64,000 bases of DNA, taken from Kitasatospora indigofera. GTDB taxonomy: Bacteria > Actinomycetota > Actinomycetes > Streptomycetales > Streptomycetaceae. The stretch is from assembly GCF_014655955.1 (NCBI RefSeq), contig NZ_BNBO01000036.1, positions 20,101 through 84,100 of the forward strand. Direction: 5' to 3'. Both the position numbers and the translations under genes were made by a program. The notes under the pieces are model-generated. The model had not been told where the DNA came from. It saw nothing but the letters and a program-made list of their open reading frames with translations, and made no database searches. Numbering within the stretch: the stretch's first letter is position 1; every line of letters starts with the position of its first letter. This document shows, piece after piece, positions 25,144 through 32,844 of this stretch.

Positions 25144-26766
25144 TCAGGCGCGATGGGGCATCAGCTTCCACAGACCCTGGTAGACCGCCGTCTTCTCCGG
25201 GTGGACGCCGCAGACCAGCGTGGTGAGCTGGGCCAGGATCTCCTCCAGCTCGACGATCTGCGCCACCGGGACGACCTGGTCGGCAGCCAGCTCCCCGGTG
25301 ATCGTGGCGGCCAGCCCGACCTCCACGGCCAGGTTCTTGTCGAGGTCGGCGAGCACCTTGAGGTCCGCCAGCGACTGGGCGGCCTGCTCCTTGACGGCGG
25401 GGGCGGAGGCCGGCGGCAGCAAGGGGTCCTTGGCGCGGGCGGCGTCCGCCTTCGACCTGGTCACCAGGTCCCTGGCCTGCACGGTCACCACGCGCCACAG
25501 GGCGGCCACGTCGTCCAGCCGTGCCATCCGCAGGCCGACGGCCAGGGCCTGCCATTCGGCAGGGGTGGGCACCCGGTACCTGGCGGTCTCGAAGGTCTTC
25601 CCGAGCTCCTTCAGGGCGGCCCGTTCGACGGGCCGGTCGTTGCGCACGAAGAGGTCGACCAGACGCCTCTTGGCGGCGGCGAACGCGGGCGTCTCGGAAC
25701 CGGCCGGCTCTCCCAGCCCCAGGATCACGGCATCGACGACGAGCGCGGCCAGCGGCACCGGGCCCTGGTTCATCACGGCGTGCGGAATGCTCAGCTGCCG
25801 GGACTCGTGCTGGTAGCGGACGGCCGAGCCGCCGACGACCGGCACCGGGACGAGGTCGGTCAGCGCGTTCTTCACCGCCGTGAAGAAGTTGTGGATCTGA
25901 CCGGCGGTGGCCTTGTCGGTCCGGCTCAGGCCGAACCCGCTGTTGAGCATGCCCTGGTAGCGCGGCTTGATCAGGCCGGCCCGCTCGAGCTCGTCCTCGA
26001 TCTCCACCCGGGCGGCCAGGTCCTCGTCCGCCAGCCAGCTCGCCAGCTGAACGGCCCGCTCGGCCGTGTCCGCGGCATCCTTCTCCGCCGTGGCCAGGTA
26101 GTCGTTGCTGCGGATCCAGGCCCGGTTGACCGTGACGTCGGCCCAGGCCAGCGCCGGGCCGAGGGCCGACCAGCCGGCGGTCCTGAACAGGGCCCGGCGG
26201 ATCGCCGGCGTGCGCCCCGGGGCCCGGAGCTGCCCCGGCCGGTCGAGCAGCCCCTCGGCGAGCAGCGCGGCGGCCTCGGCGTAGGTGTCGGCGTTGCACT
26301 CGGCCATCGCGGCCGGCAGGTACTCCAGCGCCCAGCCGGAGCGGTACGCGTAGTCCTTCACCGGGAAGGACGGCGCCTCGTGGAGGGCGTGCGACAGCTC
26401 GTGGACCAGGGTGACGGTGTGCAGCGGGAGCACCCGGGGCGCAGACGACGCCAGCAGGGACGGAGCGAGTTCGATGTCGATCAGCTGCGGCTTCATGCCC
26501 CAGCTGAGCCGGGTGTTGGCCCCCATGCCGGCCGGCAGGCTCTCGTTGACCACCAGGTGCACGCCCCCCTTCACCAGCTCCAGCAGCTCCAGGCCGATCT
26601 GCTGGAACCGGTCGTGGAAGCGCCCGTAGCCGGCCGGGTCGGTCGATCCGGCCAGCACCCCCGTCAGGGCGAGCTCCTGCCGGGTGCAGCCCGCGGTGAC
26701 GCCGTGCACCTGCTGGCTCAGCAGCACCAGGACCTTCTTCTCGTCTTCGGTCAGCTCTCGGCTCAA
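25144..26766 (-). CDS. large putative HExxH metallopeptidase, family unknown
   Basis: A 540-residue protein. HELSH (residues 122-126) in the context VTLVHELSHALHEAPS is a zincin zinc site, and Glu156 in AECNADTYAEA, about 33 residues on, could be the third ligand as in gluzincins. The rest is largely helical, with many charged Ala/Leu-rich segments and no signal peptide or membrane helix, so it is cytosolic or released by another route. TTG at 26764-26766 is the start, preceded by GAGGAGA; the upstream open frame overlaps the M20 gene antisense to nothing known. I do not recognise the family. It may cleave a specific protein partner. Confidence 0.75.
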   Translation of the reverse strand: MSRELTEDEKKVLVLLSQQVHGVTAGCTRQELALTGVLAGSTDPAGYGRFHDRFQQIGLELLELVKGGVHLVVNESLPAGMGANTRLSWGMKPQLIDIELAPSLLASSAPRVLPLHTVTLVHELSHALHEAPSFPVKDYAYRSGWALEYLPAAMAECNADTYAEAAALLAEGLLDRPGQLRAPGRTPAIRRALFRTAGWSALGPALAWADVTVNRAWIRSNDYLATAEKDAADTAERAVQLASWLADEDLAARVEIEDELERAGLIKPRYQGMLNSGFGLSRTDKATAGQIHNFFTAVKNALTDLVPVPVVGGSAVRYQHESRQLSIPHAVMNQGPVPLAALVVDAVILGLGEPAGSETPAFAAAKRRLVDLFVRNDRPVERAALKELGKTFETARYRVPTPAEWQALAVGLRMARLDDVAALWRVVTVQARDLVTRSKADAARAKDPLLPPASAPAVKEQAAQSLADLKVLADLDKNLAVEVGLAATITGELAADQVVPVAQIVELEEILAQLTTLVCGVHPEKTAVYQGLWKLMPHRA

Positions 26767-26962
26767 GGGGTTCTCCTCGGTTCCCGGCGCGGGCCGGGCG
26801 GCGGCGGTGGTCTGCGGGGGGGCGGCGGTGCCCGGACCGGACGGCGGGGGCGCCCGCACGGCCGCAGCGTGGCGCACGGCGATGCACAGCGGATAAACGG
26901 GCGGGTCGGAGCGGGTACGTGCCCCGGTCCCGCACGTGACGGGCGCCCGGCCGGACAGGGCC

Positions 26963-28156
26963 CTAGCGCCGGCGCAGCGCGAGGGCGGCCAGCAGGGCCG
27001 CGCCGTCGGCGAGCACCGACTCGTCGAAGGCCGCCTCCGGCGAGTGGTTGTAGGGGGCCTCGGCCGGGTCGCGGCCGGGCAGGGTGGCACCGAGGAAGAA
27101 GAACGCGCCGGGCACCCGCCGCAGCACGAAGGAGAAGTCCTCGGAGCCGGCGAACGGGTGCTCCAGCTCCACCCAGCGGTCCGCGCCGAGCAGGTCGCGG
27201 GCGGTGTCCGCGACCTCGGCCGCCGCCTCCGCCGCACTGGCCGTCACGGGGTAGTCCTGCCGGTACTCGACCTCGACGGCGAGGCCGTGGGCGGCCGCGA
27301 CGCCCCGGACCACGGCGGGCAGCACCTCGGCGGCCTTCGCGCCCGCGGCCGGGGAGAAGCTGCGCACGGTGGCGACGAAGCAGGCCTCGTCGGGGATCAC
27401 GTTGTGGGCGTCGCCCGCGTGGAAGGAGCCGACGGTCACCACCACCGGGTCGAAGACCGAGAAGGTCCGGGTGACGGCGGTCTGCAGGGCCGTCACCATC
27501 TCGCAGGCGGCCGGCACCGGGTCGAGCGCGGTGTGCGGGGACGAGCCGTGCCCGCCGCGTCCGCGCACCACCACCCGCAGCCGGTCCGCCGCCGCGAGGA
27601 TCGGGCCCGGCCGCCCCGCGGCCACCCCGGCCGGCAGCACCGCCGAGGTCACGTGCAGCGCGTACGCCGCACCCACCGGCCGGTCGGCGCCGGCGGCGGT
27701 CAGCACCCCCTCGTCCACCATGATCTGGGCCCCGCCCTCGCCCTCCTCCCCGGGCTGGAACATCAGCACCACGTCGCCGCCGAGCAGGTCCCGCCGCTCG
27801 GCCAGCAGCCGGGCCGCACCGACCAGGATCGCGGTGTGCAGGTCGTGGCCGCAGGCGTGCATCCGCCCGGGGATCGCGGACTCCGGGGCGCCGGCCGGTG
27901 CCCGTTCCTGGACGGGCAGGGCGTCCATGTCGGCGCGCAGCAGGACGGTCGGTCCGTCGCCGGCGCCGCGCAGCACGGCCGTCACGGAGTCCAGCCCGGT
28001 ACCGGTGGTGATCTCCAGCGGCAGGCCGGCCAGCGCGTCGAGCACCTTGCGCCGCGTGCGCGGCAGGCGCAGGCCGACCTCCGGTTCGGCGTGCAGCGCG
28101 CGGCGCAGCGCGACCAGTTCGGGCTGCAGGGTTCGGGCGGCGTCCAGCAGGTCCAC
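26963..28156 (-). CDS. M20-family amidohydrolase (aminoacylase-like)
   Basis: A 397-residue zinc hydrolase of the M20D amidohydrolase group (hippurate hydrolase, IAA-amino-acid hydrolase, N-acetyldiaminopimelate deacetylase relatives). Metal ligands are in LLRADMDALP, GRMHACGHDLH and FQPGEEGEGGA; the dimerisation part has GGHGSSPHTALDPV; the last ligand region is FAGSEDFSF. GTG at 28154-28156 is the start, with GAGGGGGAG upstream. It releases an acyl group from an N-acyl amino acid or similar amide in the cytoplasm. Confidence 0.92.
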   Translation of the reverse strand: MDLLDAARTLQPELVALRRALHAEPEVGLRLPRTRRKVLDALAGLPLEITTGTGLDSVTAVLRGAGDGPTVLLRADMDALPVQERAPAGAPESAIPGRMHACGHDLHTAILVGAARLLAERRDLLGGDVVLMFQPGEEGEGGAQIMVDEGVLTAAGADRPVGAAYALHVTSAVLPAGVAAGRPGPILAAADRLRVVVRGRGGHGSSPHTALDPVPAACEMVTALQTAVTRTFSVFDPVVVTVGSFHAGDAHNVIPDEACFVATVRSFSPAAGAKAAEVLPAVVRGVAAAHGLAVEVEYRQDYPVTASAAEAAAEVADTARDLLGADRWVELEHPFAGSEDFSFVLRRVPGAFFFLGATLPGRDPAEAPYNHSPEAAFDESVLADGAALLAALALRRR

Positions 28157-28279
28157 GGCGGGCTCCCCCTCGGGCGGTACGGGCGGTGGTGGGTGCCATC
28201 CTCCGCCCCGCGGGCCCGCCTGCACAGGGTGCCCGCGACCCGCCACCGCCGGACCCGCCCGGAGCGGGCCCGCCCCGAC

Positions 28280-28316
28280 GGGCTGCGCGGGCGGGCTGCG
28301 CGGACGGGGTGCGCGG
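28280..28316. repeat. 13-bp tandem repeat, three copies
   Basis: GGGCTGCGCGG occurs at 28280 and 28293, and GGGGTGCGCGG at 28306, with a 13-bp period, just after the SulP stop codon. Confidence 0.75.
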
Positions 28317-28337
28317 GCGGGCCCGGCCGGCGACCGT

Positions 28338-29870
28338 TCAGACCGCCGTGGGCAGCGGCGGATCCACCTCCAGGGGCTCGGTGCTGCGGGCCCGGTGCTG
28401 CGCGGCCCAGGTGACCAGCGCGACCGTGCAGGCGTGGTCGAGGTGGCGCAGGCCGGACCAGTCGAGCTCGACGGATCGGTCGGCGGGCAGTCGTTCCAGG
28501 GCGTCGAGCAGCCGGGGCAGCCGCAGGAAGGTGGCCTGCCCGGTCAGGCACACCCGCAGCGGGCCGTCCGGGTCCGCGGGGTCCTCCACCCCGATGTGCA
28601 GGTGCGAGGTCTGCCAGGCCGACTTCAGGACGGCCAGGCCGATGCCGGCCAGCACCCCTTCGAACAGGTTGGTGGCGATGATCGCGCCCGCGGTGGCGGC
28701 CAGCACCACGGCCTCGCCGCGGTGGTCCCGCCAGAGCGCGCCGATCCGCCGGACGGGGACGAGCTTCGCCCCGGCGTGCACCAGGACGGCGGCCAGGGCC
28801 GCGACCGGGATCAGCCCGAGCACCGCCGGCAGCAGCGCGGCGAAGAGCAGCAGCCACACGCCGTGCAGGGTCCGGGAGGCCTTGCTGCGCGCGCCCGCCT
28901 GGACGTTGGCCGCGCTCCGGACGATCACCGCCGTCATCGGCAGCGCCCCGAGCAGGCCGCAGAGGGTGTTGCCGATGCCCTGGGCGGTGAGCTCGCGGTC
29001 GTAGTCCGTCCGTGGGCCGTGGTGCATCCGGTCCACGGCCGCCGCGCTGAACAGGGTCTCCGCCGAGGCGATCAGGGCGAAGGCCAGCACGGTGCCGGCG
29101 CCGCCGGGGCCGGCGACGGCCGCGAAGGAGGAGGCATCGGGGATCCGGACGACCTCGACCAGGCCCTCGACCCGGATCCGGTCCACCGGCAGCGCGGCGA
29201 TCGCGGTGACGGCCGAGGCGAGGCCGACGGCGGCCAGCGGCGCCGGCAGCAACCGGACCCGGGCCGGCAGGTACGGCCAGAGCAGCAGCACCAGCAGGGT
29301 GCCCGCGCCGAGCAGGACCGGGCTCGGGGCGCTGCGTCCGGTGAGGACGTCGGCCAGCAGGCCGGGCAGGCCCGCGATCTTGCCGAGGCCGGTGCCCGGG
29401 GCCGGCCGCCCGGCCGTCGCGTAGAGCTGGCCGAAGAGCAGGATCAGGCCGATGCCGGCCAGCATGCCGTGCACGACGGCGGCCGACATGGCCCGGAACC
29501 AGCGCCCGATCCGGAGCAGTCCCATGCCGAGTTGCAGCACGCCGGTGGCCAGGACCAGCGCGCCGAGCGAGTCGAGGCCGTGTTCCCGGACGGCCTCCAG
29601 GACCAGCACCGTCAGACCGGCGGCGGGCCCACTGACCTGGAGGCTGCTGCCGGGCAGCAGGCCGACCACCAGGCCGCCGACGATGCCGGTGACCAGGCCC
29701 AGTTCGGCCGGCACGCCGGAGGCGACGGCGACGCCGACACAGAGCGGCACGGCCACCAGGAAGACCACCAGCGAGGCCGGCAGGTCCTGCCGCCAGGGCA
29801 CCGAGCGGAGCCTGGCCGCGAGGCCGGCCGGGGGCGCCGTACCGCCGCCGGGGCGCGGCGGGGCGGTCAC
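28338..29870 (-). CDS. SulP-family anion transporter with C-terminal STAS-like domain
   Basis: A 510-residue transporter of the SulP family (sulfate, bicarbonate or other anions). About 10-12 membrane helices start at DLPASLVVFLVAVPLCVGVAVASGVP; GLVTGIVGGLVVGLLPGSSLQVSGPAAG is the SulP signature. A short STAS-like end (VELDWSGLRHLDHACTVALVTWA) lies in the cytosol. I start at GTG 29868-29870, because codon-position bias is lost just upstream. The open frame continues into a tandem-repeat region, so a longer product cannot be excluded. Confidence 0.85.
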   Translation of the reverse strand: MTAPPRPGGGTAPPAGLAARLRSVPWRQDLPASLVVFLVAVPLCVGVAVASGVPAELGLVTGIVGGLVVGLLPGSSLQVSGPAAGLTVLVLEAVREHGLDSLGALVLATGVLQLGMGLLRIGRWFRAMSAAVVHGMLAGIGLILLFGQLYATAGRPAPGTGLGKIAGLPGLLADVLTGRSAPSPVLLGAGTLLVLLLWPYLPARVRLLPAPLAAVGLASAVTAIAALPVDRIRVEGLVEVVRIPDASSFAAVAGPGGAGTVLAFALIASAETLFSAAAVDRMHHGPRTDYDRELTAQGIGNTLCGLLGALPMTAVIVRSAANVQAGARSKASRTLHGVWLLLFAALLPAVLGLIPVAALAAVLVHAGAKLVPVRRIGALWRDHRGEAVVLAATAGAIIATNLFEGVLAGIGLAVLKSAWQTSHLHIGVEDPADPDGPLRVCLTGQATFLRLPRLLDALERLPADRSVELDWSGLRHLDHACTVALVTWAAQHRARSTEPLEVDPPLPTAV

Positions 29871-30789
29871 GGGCCCACCGCCGGGATGCGGTGACGGGTC
29901 GGGGCACGGGAGGGGCCGGCCACGGACGGATGGCGGCGGGCGGACGGGCCTCGGCCGGCGGCGGGGTGTCCGGTACGGGCCCGGCCCGGGACGGCCGGTG
30001 TGGCCGGGGCCGGCGACGTCGCCGGGACGGCCGGTGTGGCCGGGGCGGGCGACGTGGCCGGGGCCCAGGACGTACGAGGGGCCGGCGATGTGGACGGGGC
30101 AGTCGTTGCGGCAGGGGCAGGGGCAGTCGACGGGCCGGTGGCCGTCGGGGTGGGGCGGGGTCTGCGGAGCGGGCTCGTCCGGTGAGGTGCGTCGTGGTGA
30201 TCGGCGCGGGTGCGCATGGGCGTCTTCCTTCCGCGCGCCCGCAGGGCGGACGCGCCAGGCAGAGGGAGCACGGCTCATGGAGGCGGTGAGGGGACGACCG
30301 GACGGGCCCTCGGTGCGACCCGGCGTGGCGGGCCACCCTTCCGGCGTCACCACGAAGCTACGCAGAGCTACCGGTGAGGCCAACCTCATCCATCGTCCCG
30401 CCACGAATTCCCCTTGTTTTCGCCACTTCCGGACCCGAAGTCGCTCCTCGAAGGCAAACAGGAGTTCAAGTCGTGCACGTATGATCCGATCACTCCCCGC
30501 ACCGGCCACCCAGCGTCGGCACCGGCCCGCGGCTGCCCGGCGTCCCCCCGAACACGCCCCCACGTCTCAAGCCACGGGCCACGAACCACGGGCCCCCGGA
30601 CGGCTCGCCGCCGCCCCCACCACGAAACATCACGGTTCGCCCCGGACCGTCACAGGCCCGAACGGATCGTCACAGCCCGGAACGGATCGTCACGGTCCGG
30701 AACGCCGGGAACCGGGTGCCGGGCGCGGTGGCGTCATCGGTGGCGAGTGACCGCACAAGCCGGGCCACCGGGAACAGCAGGGGGATCTG
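29871..30789. other. 0.9-kb region between SulP and DUF4232 genes
   Basis: It contains the tandem repeat at 29991-30098, an AT-rich island around 30340-30500 (ending near CACGTATGATCCGATCACTC) and tandem copies of an AACGGATCGTCAC-type string around 30660-30700. No frame outside the repeat shows normal codon-position bias. One open frame from an ATG at 30217 (minus strand) has a good AAGGAAGA ribosome site and overlaps the SulP GTG as GTGA. Confidence 0.5.
29991..30098. repeat. 36-bp tandem repeat upstream of SulP
   Basis: Two nearly identical 36-bp units, 29991-30026 and 30027-30062 (two differences), and a third, degenerate unit, 30063-30098. Because the period is a multiple of three, all frames read as repeats, for example Gly-Asp-Val-Ala-Gly on the plus strand and Gly-His-Thr-Gly-Arg-Pro on the minus strand. 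Confidence 0.85.
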
Positions 30790-31488
30790 ATGGAGCGACG
30801 GACGAACCGACCGCGCATCCGCACCACGGGCGCCGTACTGGCGGCGGTCGCCGCGGCCGCGCTGCTCGCGGCGTGCGGGCCCACCGAGGCGACCGGCGCG
30901 GCCGGGCCGTCGGCCGGCGTGCCCGCACCGCCCGCCGGCGCGAGCGCGGCACCGAGCGGCCCGTCGGCGGGCACCGGATCGCCGGGCGCCGGTGCGACGG
31001 CGACGGCCGGCAAGCCCTCCGCCTCCGCCGCGCCGGGCGTCCTGCCCGCCTGCGCCGACGCCGATCTCAAGGCCTCCGCCGCCCGGGACGTGGAGCCGAG
31101 CCCGGTCGGGTCCTACGTGGTGACCGTGGAGTTCACCAACGTCGGCGGCCACGCCTGCGGCGTGAAGGGGTTCCCCACACTGGCGGCGGCCGGCCAGGGC
31201 TCGCCGGACAAGTCGCTGCCGCTCCAGGTGCAGCAGGTCGGTCCGGCGGTGGCGGTCCAGTTGCTGCCGGGCGCGAAGACGTTCACCACCCTCGGCCTGA
31301 AGCCGGTGCTGGGCGAGGCGGACGGCTACTGCCCGTCCGGCGCCACGCCGTTCGCCCCGCCCTCGCTGGTGGTCGGGGTGCCCGAGGCGGGCAAGTACCA
31401 GGTCGGCCGGGAGGGCGGCGGGCTGTTCGCCACGTGCGACAACAAGATCACCGCGACCGCGTTCCTGCCGTCCGTCGGCAAGAAGTGA
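30790..31488 (+). CDS. DUF4232 lipoprotein
   Basis: A 232-residue surface lipoprotein. The signal ends in lipobox LAAC at about residue 25 and is followed by a 60-residue Ala/Pro/Ser/Gly linker. The DUF4232 domain follows, with conserved cysteines (LPACADADL, GHACGVKGFPTL, GYCPSG, FATCDN). The domain is a beta-sandwich of unknown role, common in streptomycete secretomes. It is a paralogue of the protein at 56577. Confidence 0.9.
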   Translation: MERRTNRPRIRTTGAVLAAVAAAALLAACGPTEATGAAGPSAGVPAPPAGASAAPSGPSAGTGSPGAGATATAGKPSASAAPGVLPACADADLKASAARDVEPSPVGSYVVTVEFTNVGGHACGVKGFPTLAAAGQGSPDKSLPLQVQQVGPAVAVQLLPGAKTFTTLGLKPVLGEADGYCPSGATPFAPPSLVVGVPEAGKYQVGREGGGLFATCDNKITATAFLPSVGKK

Positions 31489-31621
31489 CCTGTCCGGCCC
31501 GGGGCGGGCGGGCGACCGTCCGGCCCGGAGCACCGGCCGCCGGACCCGGGCCTCAGTGACCCGGGCCCGGCGGCCGGTGCTCAAGCTCAGGGCCCACGGC
31601 TCACGGCTCACGGCTCACGGC

Positions 31622-32680
31622 TCACGCCGACTGCCGTACCACCAGGCTCGGTTCGAAGATCACCGAGGTGACCGGGCCGGCCGGGTTCTCGACCCGGGCC
31701 AGCAGCAGCCGGGTCAGCTCGGCGGCCATCTCCTCGACCGGCTGGCGGACGGTGGTCAGCCGGGGCCGGCTGGCCAGCGCGGCGCTGCTGTCGTCGAAGC
31801 CGATCACCGCGACGTCGTCGGGGATCCGGCGGCCGTGCTCGTGCAGCACGAACATGGCGCCCTGGGCCATCAGGTCGTTGCCGGCGAACACCCCGTCCAG
31901 GCCGGGGTTCTCGGCGAGCAGCCGCTCCATCGCGAGTTCGCCGCCGCGCTGGGTGAAGTCCCCCTCGATGCACGGGACGTAGGGGAAGCCGTGGCGGGCC
32001 ATCGCCTCCCGGAACCCGGTCAGCCGGTCCTGCGCGGCCGGGACCCCGGCCGGGCCGCCGATCATCGCGACCTGCCGGCAGCCGCGGGCGGCGAGGTGGT
32101 CCGCGGCCAGCCGGGCGCCGTCCCGGTTGGCGAGGTCGACGTAGCTGATCGGGATCGGACGGACCGGGCGGGCGAACAGGACGACGGGCATCCCGACTTC
32201 GACCAGCCGCGAGGGCAGCGGGTCCTCCGGGTCGGTGGAGACCAGGACCGCGCCGTCGGCGCCGCCCTGCTTGAGGTGCCCGACCACCTGGTCCCTGGCC
32301 TCCGCGGTGTCCGCGACCATCAGCAGCGGGTGCAGTCCGCGCGGGCGCAGCGCGCCCACCACGCCGCTGAGCGCGCGGCCGAAGAAGGGATCGGTGAGGA
32401 CCCGGTTCCTGGCAGTGTCCTCGTCCTCCACCTCGCCGGCGACGCCGGAGAGGACCAGCGCGATCGACCCGGCCCGGCGGGTGACCAGCGAGCGGGCCGC
32501 GCTGTTGGGGACGTATCCGGTGGCGGCGATGGCCTGGCGGACGGTCTCCTGGATCTCCAGGTCGACGTTGCGGATCCCGTTGATCACTCGGGAGACGGTC
32601 GACCGCGAGACCCCGGCGACCCGGGCCACGTCCTCCAGGGTCGCGGGCCGGGAGACGGCCGTTCGCAGGGCATCACTCAT
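31622..32680 (-). CDS. LacI-family transcriptional regulator
   Basis: A 352-residue LacI/GalR protein. The HTH (TLEDVARVAGVSRSTVSRVING) begins near residue 16, and the sensor domain shows IALVLSGVAGE, GAVLVSTDPED, YVDLANRDGARLAADHL and VAVIGFDDSSAALASRP. Its own promoter carries the box GGAAAGCGCTCCC (32701-32713), and two related boxes precede the beta-helix enzyme gene immediately upstream on the same strand. It is therefore the likely regulator of itself and that gene. The ATG at 32678-32680 removes a non-family extension. Confidence 0.92.
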   Translation of the reverse strand: MSDALRTAVSRPATLEDVARVAGVSRSTVSRVINGIRNVDLEIQETVRQAIAATGYVPNSAARSLVTRRAGSIALVLSGVAGEVEDEDTARNRVLTDPFFGRALSGVVGALRPRGLHPLLMVADTAEARDQVVGHLKQGGADGAVLVSTDPEDPLPSRLVEVGMPVVLFARPVRPIPISYVDLANRDGARLAADHLAARGCRQVAMIGGPAGVPAAQDRLTGFREAMARHGFPYVPCIEGDFTQRGGELAMERLLAENPGLDGVFAGNDLMAQGAMFVLHEHGRRIPDDVAVIGFDDSSAALASRPRLTTVRQPVEEMAAELTRLLLARVENPAGPVTSVIFEPSLVVRQSA

Positions 32681-32700
32681 AGCGGCTTTTATAGCATGGC

Positions 32701-32714
32701 GGAAAGCGCTCCCT
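32701..32714 (-). promoter_or_regulatory. LacI-type operator before the LacI gene
   Basis: GGAAAGCGCTCCCT has the AGCGCT core and CCC flank of LacI-family sites in streptomycetes; the cellulose regulator CebR uses TGGGAGCGCTCCCA. It lies 20 nt before the regulator start codon, which suggests autoregulation. Confidence 0.65.
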
Positions 32715-32746
32715 GCTGCCCTTCGCAGGTGCGCCCGGTGCGGTGC

Positions 32747-32777
32747 GGACGGCCCGCCGGTCACCGGCGGGCCGTCC
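32747..32777 (-). terminator. terminator of the beta-helix enzyme gene
   Basis: A perfect 14-bp stem (GGACGGCCCGCCGG, 32747-32760, with 32764-32777) and a 3-nt loop lie 67 nt after the enzyme stop, so the downstream LacI gene is separately transcribed. Confidence 0.8.
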
Positions 32778-32844
32778 TTCCTCTGTCTCCTTCTCCTACC
32801 GGGTGGCCACCGAGGTGGCTCCGGTCACTGCCTTGCCGTCCGCG

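Noticed and set aside
29871..30563. SulP reading frame extended to a start near 30563
   Set aside because: Codon-position bias vanishes at 29881-29999 and the extension is repeat-derived; kept as a possibility only.
30386..30589. 67-residue minus-strand open frame in the AT-rich island
   Set aside because: No ribosome site, no recognised motif and no convincing start; the island looks regulatory.
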